A stretch of 64,000 nucleotides of DNA from Albifimbria verrucaria (taxonomy: Eukaryota; Ascomycota; Sordariomycetes; Hypocreales; Stachybotryaceae): the NCBI GenBank assembly GCA_020081605.1, contig JAHREC010000009.1:3162001-3226000 (forward strand), read 5' to 3'. The notes under the pieces are model-generated. The model ran no database searches, was not told the origin of the DNA, and saw nothing but the letters and a program-made list of their open reading frames with translations. This document shows positions 24,169 through 36,400 of the stretch, piece after piece. The translations under genes were made by a program, and so were the position numbers. Within the stretch, counting starts at the first letter, position 1, and each line of letters starts with the position of its first letter.

Positions 24169-25058
24169 AACCCCTGTGCTCCCGCACAAGCGCTCGACCA
24201 TACCACTGAAAGACCTGTCACAGCGTGATAAGTGGGAATTGCTCACCACTAGAAGAAGCGGCGCGACTCATCAAGTTCCGCGTTGCACGGTACTGAATGT
24301 CTCGCTGACATTCATCCATGAGGCCAGCCCTCGTGCTCGCTAGACACGTAAGCCGAAGCGATGAGGAATCGTTGGTTGGAGTTTTTAGGTCTTCTAGGCG
24401 GAGTTTATAGATATAGGCGATGATTTGTTGCATCATTTTACTCATCAGCAAGGCTTCATAAGAACGTGGATAATGTGCTAATATAATCTTGATCTTTTTC
24501 TTAATGAAGCACTCCAATTGCATGCGAACTTGTCGCTTGTGATTCCACCACGCGAACTAGGTCTATTCTCACACTTTAGTCTCCAAGCAAGGCTTGCCGA
24601 AGACTTGCCCATTGCATTGAGAGTTGCTCCCCGTAGCCCACGGTATTGTACATCAGTATCCTGTAGACGTGCTTCATTCGCGGTTCCCAACATGCAGCCA
24701 TGTTGACCCCATGTGAAGAAGACACTGCTTCGAGTCGACACGATACATAAATCACAGCCATAAAATTCCAGCCATTCTCCTTTCCCAAAGTTATAGGCAT
24801 CTGAAATACTGGTAATTAAATACTTCTTTCACCAATCATTCACAGCTCCACCACCAGCCTGGAGAACGCTTGGGAGAGGCAATCCTGATGACTAACCCCA
24901 GCACACGTTCGGCTCCGGGAGCCCCACCAGCCCGTGATTCTCGGCCGGCACGCCATGAGCTCATGAGACTTTCGTCCATCGTACCACCGGACCTCACCTC
25001 ACTCCCGTCTCCTCTACGCCCCTGATCCGCACTCCATACGGTCCCTCGAAGACTCGAA
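24169..25058. other. intergenic, COQ4 upstream region
   Basis: 890 bp with no recognisable gene; the minus-strand frames here have no family features. The last 200 bp are CT-rich as expected for a leader. Confidence 0.45.
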
Positions 25059-25977
25059 ATGGAGGTCGTGCTGTCAAGAGCGCGATTGGCCTCAGGCGCG
25101 CGACAGGCCGTCCGCACAGCGACCTGCGCCGCCTGCAGCACTTCACCACCAAGCAGGCAATTCTCGGCGCTGAATCGTCCGCCGCCCAAATATCCCGGCC
25201 ATGTTCCTCTCACCAGGGTCGAGCGTGCAGCTCTCGCTGTTGGCTCAGGCGTCATGTCCCTCATAAATCCATACCGTCATGGTCCGTCCTCGCCGCCGCC
25301 TGTCTCCGAAACGCCCTGCTAACCAGCTACCAGACCTCATCGCCGCGCTTGGCGAGGCCACGGCCACACCCTACTTCATCTACCGCCTCCGCGACGCCAT
25401 GCTCTCCGATCCGACCGGTCGCCGCATCCTCCGCCTTCGTCCTCGCATCAGCTCCAAGACACTCGACGTCGAGGCGCTGCGCAAACTGCCAGAAAACACT
25501 GTCGGCTACGCCTATGTCTCATGGCTTGACCGCGAGGGCGTCTCCCCGACACCCGTTCCCAGGTGCGCTACATCGACAATGAGGAATGTGCGTACGTTAT
25601 GCAGCGCTACCGCGAGTGCCATGACTTCTATCATGCCCTCACCGGGCTTCCCATCGTCCGCGAGGAGAGGTCGCCCTCAAGGCGTTCGAATTTGCCAACA
25701 CGTTAATACCCATGACCGGCCTGAGCATGCTGGCTGTCACCACGATGAAGCCCAAGGAACGGTCACGCTTCTGGTCCATCTACCTGCCTTGGGCCATCAA
25801 GAACGGCTCCAGGAGCAAGGAGATCATCAACGTCTTCTGGGAGGAACAGCTGGAACGGGATGTGAACGAGCTACGCCGGGAGCTCGGAATCGAGCAGCCC
25901 CGGATCTGAGGAGCATACGTAAGAAGGAGCGGGAGGAGAAGAAGCGGTTGCAGGAACTGCGAGCACAGGGAGTCTGA
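25059..25977 (+). CDS. COQ4: ubiquinone biosynthesis protein COQ4
   Basis: COQ4 is a mitochondrial inner-membrane protein that organises the coenzyme Q synthesis complex. The start is a basic, Ala/Arg-rich presequence ([19 protein letters not shown]), then [17 protein letters not shown], the family core [13 protein letters not shown] with RRILR and [10 protein letters not shown], the zinc-ligand motif [11 protein letters not shown] followed by an acidic residue (HDxxH-xn-E) and [10 protein letters not shown]. Intron 25282-25333 (52 bp, donor GTCCGT, branch CTAAC). Three one-base losses (C run 25554-25557, G pairs 25674-25675 and 25902-25903) split the gene; with them it is 289 aa. It converges on the PDCD5 gene. 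Confidence 0.92.
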
Positions 25978-26144
25978 TGCCCCCATCCTTGGCGCTTGAG
26001 ACCATTTGTCATGTATAATAATGTAAAACGGGATTCGTGCTCCCTCTTCTGTACAACTTTTAGGTATCAAAAACCAACCACGTTCACCACGTCACCGTTG
26101 CAAAGTACTTGTGATTTCCTCGTAGTGCTCACAGAGACGGGTCC

Positions 26145-26667
26145 TTATAAATCCAGCAAATCGTCGTCATCATCGTCCCACGCCTTGCGCCTGCTCACCA
26201 CAATCTTCTCCTCCTCCTTCTTGTCCGCCACCGCGTTCAGGAGCTCCTTGAGCTGCTCTTCCGTCACCTTCTGGCGCAGCTGGCCCGTCTGCGCCAGCAT
26301 GATCAGACGGTTCTCCACGTCGGTCGCTCGCTGCTCCTTGACCATTCGGATACGGCCCAGTCGGTCGGCTGCCTCGGGGTGCAGGATCTGGTTGAGGATG
26401 TGCTGACGAGCTTCATCTTGTTGTCTGCAAGATCCTAAGGGTTAGCGCGATGCCGCGGATGACGAGTTTTGCTGGGTAAACGCACTGCTTCTGTTGCTCT
26501 TGGCCCTGTCCTTGACCAGGCGACCCAGCACCGGAACCGCCCCGCTGGGACTTGAGTTGCTCAAGACGAGCCTTTCGGATCTGTAGATGCAGCTTGTCAG
26601 CTCTTGCTGATTAAACAGTTGGATGCCTGTGCCCGAAGCCTACCTGTTCAAGCTCAGAATCGTCCAT
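26145..26667 (-). CDS. PDCD5: PDCD5/TFAR19 family DNA-binding protein
   Basis: Minus strand, three exons: 26667-26644 (MDDSELEQ), 26580-26486, 26424-26145; introns of 63 and 61 bp. 132 aa without any frame break. It starts with IRKARLEQLKSQ, a Gly/Gln linker, then the helical core DEARQHILNQILHPEAADRL, RMVKEQRATDVENRLI and GQLRQKVTEEQLKELL, and ends in an acidic DDDDDDLLDL tail. This is the conserved small eukaryotic/archaeal PDCD5 family; the animal member is linked to apoptosis and chaperonin binding, and the fungal role is unclear. Confidence 0.92.
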
Positions 26668-26931
26668 TTTTTGTTTGCTCGCGTGTCTCTCGTGTGCAAG
26701 TTTGTTAGGCTACGATCGCGGGGTGAAGCTGCGTTTGGGGATTTGGAGGGGCAATTTCGCCATCACATGACTTTCAACATTGTCAAAACAAGAGTGAGCA
26801 TTTCATTCACCTCTCATCTATATACACCAGATAAATTTATGCCAACGCAAAGATATACTGAATTGCGCTCAAAGGCCTACGTAATTATACAAATACCACC
26901 CACTAAACGCCGCTGATGAATCTATCATGCC

Positions 26932-28414
26932 TCATACTGTACAGGTTCGCCGCAACTGAGACTGGCCATCCCAAGCACCCCAACTCCCACAGAAATCTCT
27001 AATGGTGATTTGAATGTAATCCTGGCACCGTTCTATACTTGAACGGGTCCTCGCCAGGAGTATGGACATTTCGTCAAACGCGACCCAGCTGTTGCGCTTC
27101 TCGATGGCAATTGAATGCTTTGCTTTAATAATCGTCCTTACAAGAACGCTTGTTCGGACATCAATGCCTAGGGCATTTGCACGTCTAATATAGTAGCCGT
27201 GCAGATAGTTCACATCTGTAGGCAAGCCTTTGTTGATTTGCAACGCGAGCTTACTAGGTTGATCTCGCTTGCCCAAGATGGCGCGGAATAACTCCTTCGA
27301 AAGGCGAGCCTCATCTAGGTACGCCTGTATGACCGGAGAGCGGTCAATTTCTGGAAGGTGACGGAGCAGATTCGAGATTTCCGTAGTGAGGTCGCGCAGG
27401 AGATGCCTGGCGGCAGGGTTCTGCATCAGTCCCGCGTAGGGAAGGTCGAGAAGGACGCAGACAGGCTCAACCACAGAGTCGAACATGATGGATGGAAGCT
27501 TGAATCGAAGCCAGCTGTCGTACTCGGTAAGACCTGCATTGACATCTGCAGCCTGGAAGGACTCGACAAGCTGATCCGTGCGATGAAATCGTTGATGCAT
27601 GCCCATTTTAGGAACCCACTTCCTCGGCTTTCCAAATCGGATATCCGTTTTGTCGGTAATTTTGATTGAGCCCGGTCGCAGTACTTTTACAGAGTTGTGA
27701 TTTCGGTTGTAGCCCAACCGGTGGCTCATATGTCCCAGCAGAAAATTTGGACTGGCGTCCGAGTTTTGAAAGACACGTCTACGGACATCCTCCAATACGC
27801 CCAGCCCATCTGACATCAAGAGAACTGTCGTACTATTATTCAGTCGATGCTTGACTGCCTCAAGGGCCGGAACTGCCTCTGTGCCTGACCCGGTTACCAC
27901 AAGTTGGCTGATAGGTTCATCCTTCGCTTGCGTGGGGCAGGACTTTCGGCAGCTCGGTTCGTTTCGATGGCTGGTTTCGCTTCGCCAGATTCGATCCGCT
28001 TCTGAACGTTCGTGTATCTGTTCTTTGCATTTTTGGCCCGGGGGTCGACCTCCAACTCAGAAGTTCTATGGAATTCTGCAGGCCGGACAGGACATGCGCG
28101 AGATATTTGGACTTCTCATCCTCGCCCAGAATGTGAATCTTGGGAGCCGAGTTGTCGATGCTGGGCGGCAACACCTGCGGGCGATGGATGTGAACAGCGG
28201 GTGCGGTTTTGCTCTTCGAAGTCCGTCGCGATAGAGGACCCGGAGGTGGAGGGATTATGGCGGTGGGAGTCTCGGGTCGGGTCGTCGGTTGCGTTTGGCC
28301 CAAGCGGGTACTACCGTGAAGACATCTTGACGGTACGTAGGACGGCCTTGCGTACACCCGCCAGCGCATCAGACAAGGAGTCCTTTCGATTACCCGAGGG
28401 CGGAGGAGGGTCAT
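26932..28414 (-). CDS. ketopantoate reductase (ApbA/PanE)-like protein, probably mitochondrial
   Basis: Minus strand. The N-terminus is basic and Arg-rich (MRWRVYARPSYVPSRCLHG), suggesting a mitochondrial presequence. It is followed by a Rossmann-like HILGEDEKSKYLAHVLSG, the LVVTGSGTEAVPALEAVK segment, TVLLMSDGLGVLEDVRRRVF, FLLGHMSHRLGYNRN, and a helical C-terminal domain with NYLHGYYIRRANALGI. This matches fungal proteins annotated as 2-dehydropantoate 2-reductase C-terminal family. The usual glycine-rich GxGxxG is not intact, so cofactor binding may be lost. One frame break near 27915-27930 (equivalent to two lost bases) gives 494 aa. Divergent from the C1D gene. Confidence 0.75.
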
Positions 28415-28906
28415 GAGTCGAGATTGTCAAGCGCGAGTGCCTGATGATGGATAGAGTTCAACCAATGGAAGCCCGCATTATTCCGAGGGTATAAATCTAT
28501 CCCGCGGCGAGAGGAGAGAAAAGAAAGGCGAAAGCTCCCCGACAGACAAGTATGAAACGAAAGAAGAGAAGCTAGAGGTGGATGCAGAGAGAGAATGATA
28601 AGGCACGGGATGGGACGGAGCAGCAGCACAAGAAAGTTGCAGTGACTTGACAATTTCTTTGCCATCCGCGATTCCCAATCGGGCTAGGCGCATGACTTGC
28701 ATGGCCCCGAATTGCCTGTACGTACTGGATTGGGCTCGAGCGATAAGCATTGCGATAAGCGCTTTTCTTTCGCCCATCGAGAAAACAGCCATCGCAAGGG
28801 TCCTGATCACTGTCACTGTCACTGTCACTTCCAGACTCTGTTGGCGACGTGCAGACGGCTTCGAATTCTCAAGGTCCACTGCTGCAGCCTAGCGCTCGTT
28901 TTCACA
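28415..28906. promoter_or_regulatory. divergent promoter with CACTGT repeat
   Basis: 492 bp between two divergent genes. A microsatellite, CACTGT repeated about three and a half times, lies at 28808-28828, roughly 80 bp before the C1D start. No gene is seen inside. Confidence 0.5.
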
Positions 28907-29545
28907 ATGTCGGGCGTCAAGGATATCTCGCGCGATCTCGATAAGTTGGACGACCAGCTGGATGATCTGGAGGACGCTCTTGAGCCCTTCCTGGGTAACC
29001 TTGAAGAGTTATCTTCACAGCTCCCTCTTCTTGACAAGGCCAAGCTGTTCTCACTTGCTGCTTACTCAATAGAATCCCTTCTTTCTGTGAGTCCCTCAAT
29101 CTCTCCATACAAGCCATGCCTGCTAACACTCACCAGCATCACTGCGACTGCAAGGGGCTGATGCTCAGAATCATGCCGTCTACGCAGAACTCAAGCGAGT
29201 CCAGCAGTACTTTGCCAAGATCAAGGCCGCCGAGGAGCCAGAGGCGCAGCGCACCTTGACGGTGAACAAGGAGGCTGCCGCCCGGGTTCTCAAGGCTGAC
29301 CTCGTAGGTTTAGCCTACTACTCGGATTCAGGACGATCGCTAATCACACCACAGTCGGATAACAAGACATTGAGCAGTAAGCTTGCTGAAAAGATTGCAG
29401 AGGAGCGAGCCAAGGCTCTTCTCAAGTCATTTGACAAGAAGCGTCCTGCTGAGGAGGCTCCCGCATCCCCGCCAACGGGTCTTCTGAGGGCCAGCAGGAC
29501 AAGAAGAAAAAGAAGCAGAAGGGTAAGGGCAAAAGCAGGCGATGA
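28907..29545 (+). CDS. LRP1: exosome cofactor LRP1/C1D (rRNA processing)
   Basis: Sas10/Utp3/C1D-family protein. Exons 28907-29086, 29137-29303, 29355-29545; introns 50 and 51 bp. The N-terminal helical pair (DISRDLDKLDDQLDDLEDAL, then LPLLDKAKLFSLAAYSIESLLF) and LRLQGADAQNHAVYAELKRV are characteristic; the C-terminus is Lys-rich (KKKKKQKGKGKSRR), suited to RNA binding. Two bases seem lost (T run 29082-29084 and near 29471), giving 179 aa. In yeast Lrp1/Rrp47 binds Rrp6 and supports nuclear exosome maturation of rRNA and snoRNA. Confidence 0.88.
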
Positions 29546-30366
29546 AGAACCGTGAAAACAGGTGTCGTTTCACATACAGCGATTATGCCACTCTTTGTCA
29601 CCACCAGCTCAATGGCTTGTGGTTCAGTCCACATGCCAGTAGTAGAAGGATCTAGAGCAGGACCCTACGAAGCGTTCTTACGTTTTTCTGCGTCCTCGCA
29701 TGGTCTCACGAAATGGGCGTGTAGAGAGCTGCCATGTACCTGGCACGTGAGGATATCAGTGTCATGAATTTGTGGCGTGTTTGGATTATGCATTGTTCGG
29801 CGTTTGACGGATATCTCATCTTGGCTACTACTAGAATGAGTAGCTTTAGCTCATAAATCCTGTTAGGAGGGATCTGGATTAAGACAGACAGTACATAAAA
29901 ATGATAGTCTACCTCACAGCATCTTCAATGCACAGTGTCATGGGCACGTGTTGAGATTCATGCTCCCCAGTGTCCAACTTATGTCCGTCGAAATGATCAT
30001 ATACATAATACACGGTCATCCACGTAGTGACTGTTATCGACTTAGTCAAATAAGCATAAACTTAGTTCTACTGTTATATAGTTGAGCATTGCTCCAAAGG
30101 CGACATCGCTGGCTTCTGGATACCTAACCTGGGGCCTGAACCGCTCGCTGGAGTAGATGCTGTCTCCTTACTAAACAAATTCCACTGACTGCAGACAGTC
30201 TTGCCATTTTACACATGCAATGCTTGTTTTCCTGCTGAACGAAATAAAATCATCAAGAAGTAATTGAGGAAAGCGTTCGGGACTTGATATAGGATAGTGA
30301 GTGCGAAAGGTAGCGTCAGTAGCTCCATCAATCTGAGGGAATGGTTTACATGCTTTACTTTAACAT
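29546..30366. other. convergent spacer, no gene seen
   Basis: 820 bp between two 3' ends. No convincing coding sequence; the middle (30000-30100) is AT-rich. Confidence 0.5.
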
Positions 30367-33300
30367 CTACGAGGAGCCAAACTCCTCAATAACGCTCCTA
30401 GACTGCACAAACTGATCGTCCACGCTTACTACAGGAATATTGAGCCCAAACCCTTCTGGACCCCCAACCTTCAGACCTCGATCCGTCTTCCAGAGCGGAT
30501 GGGCCGGCAGCGCAATGACGCTAACACGTAGACCATACCGCAAATCTTGCGAACCAATGGCCTCGCCATCTTGCCCCAAGATAGATATCAGGTCGGGAAC
30601 AGTGCAAACGACCTTTTGCGACTGCTCCGTGCCCTTGGAGTCACCTAGGGCCGCATACAAATACTCGTTCTGGAAGGGAACAATAAGATGTTCGGCTTCT
30701 CCCTCCACTGAAGCTGTTTGCTTTCTGTCATCGTTAGAAGGGCCGATAATGACTGTGCCCATGGTGTAGCCGCCGCCAATGTAACGTTGAACATCAACGA
30801 TTTTGCCTGTGAAGAGGAGTTTTCCGGCACATACGTCAAACTGTTGAACTGGTCAGTCCCTTGCCCGTAGGTCTCTGTGAGACGAGTTTAGATGAAAGGT
30901 AGTCTTACGATAGCATCCACATAGCTTCGCTTGATGCGACGGGCCTCGTGAATGGCCCTTCCAAGATACCAAGCCAGCGACAGGGTGTTTGGTACGCCGT
31001 GGGACTTGACGGCGGCTCCTGATAGAGGGTTTGCACAAACGGCACATCCTAGCCCGAGCTCAATAGCTGTAGTGCGAAGTATATTCTCCAGGCGCTGAGG
31101 TGTGTCGGCTTGCTATTTGAGGTACAGAGTCATTAGCAATCCAAGATCTCCTAAACGTAAATTGGTTATTCTCTCACCATCACAACAGACGTGTTGTTCC
31201 GTGCGTCTGATAGAACACAAGGAGTGAGAGAGTGACCATACACGCTGAAGGTGGCTAGGGTGGATACAGGTTAGCATATTCTTAGTGATAATGAGTCTCA
31301 TAGATTGCTCAGCAAATGCTCTTACCATGGTACATAGTCGGGTACGCTCTACCCATGGCGTCGCCATCTACGACTGGGATATCGAAATGCACGCCAGTAG
31401 GGAAGACGCTCATGCCATTTCCTCCACCGCTACGAGAGAGATGTTAGCATCGTACAACGAGTGGATATTTTCGGTAGAACACACATTTCGTCGATGAATA
31501 CTCCATCAAAGGTATCGCGACCGACAATCTTGCCGACGGCTTCGATTCCAGAAGCAATCTCATTGCCTCCAGCAATACGCTCATTGATGACACTAGGGCT
31601 GCCGTACCAAGAGCCAAAGCAGACCATGTCCGTATCCTTGAGGACTTGGGCGAAATAATGCGCATCTTGCCCTGGCTGCTTGTCCGCAGACTGTGCAGAC
31701 TCTTAAGATACTCGTGATGGGTAGGACCGCCACCACCTGTGCCCAAGACACCGCATCCCGTAGAGATGAGCTCCAAGTCCACTTCGGATACATACCAAAC
31801 ACCTTGTCGTACGTCTGGCCTGTACTGTGCCAAGTCAACAGCTAGCGATGGCTTGGTTGTGGGCTGGAGGGCGTTTGATACGTTGATCTTTTCGCCTTCA
31901 TCTTCCACGGGGAGGTCCTCGGCGTCTTCCACATCAAGTGGAGGGAGGGAGGGGCGTTGTCGGATCATTCGGAATGGCCAGTTTGCCAACCGCACGGATT
32001 TGGATACGCATAGCCGCGTTATCTGTGTACTGTAGAGGCATCTTGTTGACTTCGACAATGGCGACGTCTTCCCTCGATGCGCCCTTTTGAACGGCAAGTT
32101 CAATAGCCTTGCGGCGAGCAGCCTCAATGATTTCAGGCTCTTGTCGACCTGCCAGAACTTCAACGACATCCACATCTCCAGATACCTTGGCGATGGCTGC
32201 ACCGACTGCATTGGCTGCCCCTTGGTGCATTGGATGAATGCACTTTTCAACATTGTCCAGGTCTTCTGTGACGAGAAGCGCGCCACCCCGCAAAGCAGTA
32301 GGTGCACGGGTGCAGAAGAGACCTTCATCTGCTCTACTACGCCCTCCAGCATCTTCTTAATCTCCTTACGGGCGTCATCGATCAAGCTTTGCGGAACGTC
32401 CTTGACAAGTGCAGGGTCACCCAGCTGTGCCTTGCCTGCTGCCACGACAATATCGCTCGATGTCAGAGTCTTGCCACCAAAGACTCTTGCTTCGCGGTGG
32501 AGGAAGTGTCCAACAGAGCCTGGGCCAATAGTCACGGCGCCATTTGCGGCTTCGTCAACATGCACCTTGCTGCCACCACCGAGACCAATTGACACAACCT
32601 CGGGCATGGAAAATGCGGTACGGACGCCGCCAACTTCGACAAAGCCCGGAGCTTGGCGAGGAAGCCAGAAGGAAGCAAGGCGCAGACATCTGTTGTTGTG
32701 CCTCCGATGTCTACGACCAGCACCTGCGGTCTCGTGGTAGTATCTACCTCTTCTGCTTCTCCACCAAGTACAGTTTGGTCAAGACCTGCGAGAAAGGCTG
32801 CACCCGTCATACTGTTGGTTGGGCCGCTCGCAAAGGTCTTGATGGGGTATTCGGCAGCGGCGTCTGCTTCAATGAGCGTGCCGTCATTTTGGGAGAGATA
32901 GAGAGGACACGCCAGCTGAAGGCGAGTCATGGCTCTTCTGAAACCCTTGGTCACCTTGGATGCTGTCCTCAAGATAGCAGCATTGAGGATTGTTGCATTT
33001 TCTCTTTCCAGGAAACCAGTTGGGCCGATATCGTGAGAACAAACAACTCGCAGCTCCGGTGCTTCTTCAAGCATGACCCGCTTGCACTGCTCTTCGTGGA
33101 GACCCTCATGGTCCAGGGAGAAAAGACACCAACCAAAGCAACTGCTTGGATCCCTGAAGCGGCAATCTTTCTCGCTGCAGTTCTAATCTGATCGAGGTCC
33201 AAAGGGGCGATTTCGCGCCCGTCAATCTCGAAACCTCCGTCCAGATAAGTAACACCGCCATCCAGAATGCCGCGCAATCCCACAGGAAAGTCAGAGAATG

Positions 33301-33615
33301 GCGGTATCTGCCGAGTGAAGGGGCCGCAGAGCCGGACCACTGCGACGCGGTCCAGCCGCCTAGCATCAGCTTCGATCAGTGCATTGATGAAATGGGTTGT
33401 TCCGATAGTGACGCTCAGCACGCGAGCCTTTTCGACGGCAGACTGGTTAAGAACCGCCTTGATGGACGCTTCAATACCGCTGGTGATGTCTTCTGTTGTC
33501 GACGCCTTGTGCGATGCCAAGACACCACGACTGGGGTGTCAAAGGCCTTGATGTCTAGAATGGCAGCATCCGTGTTGGTGCCGCCAACGTCAACGCCTAT
33601 ACGGTAAAGCGACAT
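30367..33615 (-). CDS. hydantoinase/oxoprolinase-DUF917 fusion protein
   Basis: Minus strand, about 1000 aa. It starts with the hydantoinase/oxoprolinase N-terminal fold (MSLYRIGVDVGGTNTDAAI; TIGTTHFINALIEADARRLD; CGPFTRQIPPF), then the hydantoinase_A domain (CSHDIGPTGFLERENATILN; VVDIGGTTTDVCAL; SIGLGGGSKVHVD; GPGSVG) and finally a DUF917 domain (GCGVLGTGGGGP; EIGGGNGM; GYTMGTVIIGP; YLYAALGD). Four short introns lie in the DUF917 part, e.g. 31430-31484 and about 30840-30907. At least five one-base losses interrupt the frame (33533-33536, 33116-33118, 32660-32661, 32286-32289, 31646-31647), plus a further change near 31940. The family hydrolyses cyclic amides such as hydantoins or 5-oxoproline, using ATP. 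The divergent neighbour is an NCS1 permease, which points to an imported cyclic ureide or nucleobase derivative. Substrate not proven. Confidence 0.88.
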
Positions 33616-34237
33616 TGCTGGTTTGCGAAATTATACATCTAATTTTTTGTCCCTTTTCCTTTTGAACGATGCAGGCGCCTCCTTTAATACGAGGAAAGAA
33701 TAAGACGTTTGTGACCACATATAACTGTTACGGCTCATCTTATCACGAGGAGGCTCTATACTAACGGTCCACCTCCGTAGAGCTCGGCCAAGCCTTCGGC
33801 GAATCTCACTCACTGCGCCCCGCTGCGTCCTCCAATCTTTCTTGTTAGAGACGTAACATTGCATTTGGCGCCGTCAGCCGATGGTAGGCTAGCGGCAACC
33901 ATGTCGGCCAACCTGCAAAAGCCCAGTCTAAGTTGGCCGATCTTTAGTGGGTCACCACGACTCTTCGGCTCCGGTTTGTGGGTTAGGGAGATAAGGTCGT
34001 CTTTTCCCCAGTGATCATAATTAGCAAACATTTGACATTAACCTCGGGTTTGAGGCCAGGCTGATAGGGATAGGCTCTTTGTTGCGGCCCTTCGCTTGGC
34101 CTTAAGACGAGTCGCAATGCTCATTTCATGTTGATGCCGAAGCCTTTCATTACATTGCATATACCTTCGACACTTATTGCTAAGAAATCATCTCCACTGT
34201 CTGAAGTTCCCAAATTTAGGGGCCTGCATAGCCTACG
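33616..34237. promoter_or_regulatory. divergent promoter, hydantoinase / NCS1 permease
   Basis: 622 bp shared by two divergent genes. It contains TGATAAG-type GATA sites at 33739-33745 (minus) and GATAAG at 33990-33995 (plus), the binding pattern of AreA-type nitrogen regulators, and three copies of TCGGCCAA/TTGGCCGA (33784-33791 and the inverted pair listed separately). The arrangement fits nitrogen-regulated co-expression; this is inference. Confidence 0.55.
33904..33940. promoter_or_regulatory. 9-bp inverted repeat, candidate zinc-cluster operator
   Basis: TCGGCCAAC at 33904-33912 and GTTGGCCGA at 33932-33940 are perfect reverse complements, 19 bp apart. The half-sites contain CGG/CCG triplets as Zn2Cys6 dimers prefer. 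A near-identical repeat precedes the regulator gene at 39375-39414. Confidence 0.55.
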
Positions 34238-36400
34238 ATGGCCTTCGCGTCAGCTCTCAAGAAGATCGAGCTGCCACAAGGGTCTGATGGTATTGTTCGT
34301 CACCCCAAGGACACTGCGAGTTGGTCAAGCGCTCGTCCTTTGACTGACCTTCTGTTGGTTTAGAATGAGGATCTCCGTCCAGTCGAGTCCGGAAGACGCA
34401 CTTGGACATGGCTCACCTTCCATAACCTTTGTATGTCCTGCTACAACCCTTGGGGGTTACATCCTTCGTGTACTCGTCGACTGACCACGTACAGGGCTGC
34501 TGGTCAATTGCAATATCGCAACGTTCTTGACCGGAAGCGCCCTCATTCCCTTGGGCCTCAACTGGTGGCAGGCCATCATTGGTATGCAACGATCTCGGAG
34601 TCAATACGCAGTCATATCCCGCTGACCTCCATAATCCTGCAGCCATCGCTATTGGTAATCTCATTGCTACTGCTGCTCTCATCATCAGTTCTCTGGCCGG
34701 AGCATACTACAACAGTAAGACCCCGCTCGCCTACCATTTGTCACCTTGGCGATCGCAGCCAGGCCATTCGTCCGGTATCGGGTTGGCTGATCATGTATAT
34801 TGTCAGTTGGCTTTGCCGTCTTTAACCGCGTAACATGGGGCATCTGGGGTTCCCAGTTTGCTGTATGGAATCGGATTTTCCTGGCGTTTGGTACGTATCA
34901 TCCTTCGTCGCCTGCAGTTACTTTTGGCCTTTACTAATGATTACCGATAGTATGGTCAGTCAATGCACCTCTCGTAGCCTCAAGGCTATTCACAATTTGA
35001 AGGAAAGTTTTTGTTTATTGGATGCTGACTTCCACCCTATAGGTACGGCTTCCAATCATGGGTCGGTGGTGAATGCCTGTACCTCATCCTACTATCTTGG
35101 GATCCGAGCTATGGGGAACGCATTCCTAACAAAATCCCCGAAGAAACGGGAATGACTTCGGCACAGTTCGTTGCCTATGTCATTTTCTGTGTTATCAGTC
35201 TCCCAATTCTATGGATCAAGCCTCACCGCATCGAAAAGTTCTTTTATGTCGCTAGCTCCTTCACTTTGGTCTTCTTCATTGTCCTCCTCATTTGGGCTCT
35301 TGCAACTATGGGCCCCGAAGGCTTCGGCTCAACACTCGATTCCACGACCGACATTCCAGTCACCGGGGCCCATATAGCACCGCCTGGCTCATGGTGTTTG
35401 GCATCATGTCGACCGTAGGCTCCATTGCCGCAGGTATAATGAACCAGAACGACTATGCCCGTCTAGCAAGAAGGCCCTCAGATGCTATTTGGGGACAAGT
35501 CTTTGCCTTTCCAGTGTACAGCATGTTCGCTTCTATTGTGGGCATCCTGGTAACCGCTGCGACACAAAAGCGACTAGATGGGGAAGCCGTATGGAACCCG
35601 CCTACGCTTCTGGCTCGACTATTGGAGAAAGACCCAAGTTCTGGAACAAGGGCTGCCGTCTTTTCAGCGGACTCGCGCTCGTTATCTCCCAGATGGGGAG
35701 CAACTTGCCTGGAAACGCGCTTGCCGGAGGCATTGACTTGGCTGCCGTCTTTCCCAAGTACATCAACATTCGTCGAGGCGCTTATATTGTCGCTCTTCTG
35801 AGTCCCGCGGTCAATCCATGGCGCTTAGTGAACACGGCCACCATCTTTCTTACTGTACTCTCGAGTTACAGTGTCTTCCTGGCCCCCATGACCGGGCTGA
35901 TGGCATCCAGTTATTTGCTTGTCAACAAGCGGAAGTTGAATGTGGATGACCTGTATCGCATCAACTCTAGCAGTATTTACTGGTATACTTGGGGCTGTAA
36001 TTGGCGGGCTCCTATTGCGGTAAGTTTTCTTCCACACAGGTCGATGGGCCTTATATGCGATGCTTGAATATTCTCTGACACTTATTGGCAGTGGCTCACT
36101 GGTGTTGTCCCATGTGTGCCTGGTTTTGTTGCATCTGTTAATACATCCATCACCGTGACGGATGCTGCCACAGAACTCTATTACCTCAATTATCTTTTCG
36201 GATTCCTGACCAGTGGTTTTGTCTTTTACATACTGCATCTCGCCTTTCCTTCAGAAATAGTCAACGAGTTTGTCGGTAGTTCTTCTAGCCCGGCAGAAGT
36301 TCAGAGCTTCTACAGGGAAAATTGGGAGGTTGTTGCTGCGCAAGACTTGGATCAAGCAAGCGCAGAACATGAAGATGTGGAAGTAGCCAAGAAGCGTTGA
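34238..36400 (+). CDS. NCS1-family permease (nucleobase/allantoin/hydantoin type)
   Basis: Eight exons, seven introns (34295-34363, 34431-34494, 34582-34642, 34715-34806, 34891-34950, 34955-35042, 36020-36091). One exon is only 4 nt (34951-34954) and creates the conserved WYG in VWYGFQSWVGGE. Two one-base losses (35369-35371, 35661-35664) complete a 552-aa protein. Family signs: NEDLRPVESGRRTWTWLTF, GLNWWQAIIAIAIGNLI, GFAVFNRVTWGIWGSQFAV, PNKIPEETGMTSAQF, SNLPGNALAGGIDLAAVFP, PWRLVNTATIFLTVLSSYSV; about 12 hydrophobic segments. Plasma-membrane proton/cation symporters of this family import uracil, uridine, allantoin or hydantoins. The neighbouring hydantoinase suggests a cyclic ureide. Confidence 0.92.

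Noticed and set aside
24836..25264. Minus-strand 142-codon frame opposite COQ4
   Set aside because: It is the antisense of a strong COQ4 match and its Arg/Gly-rich composition follows from the GC-rich codons of the sense strand.
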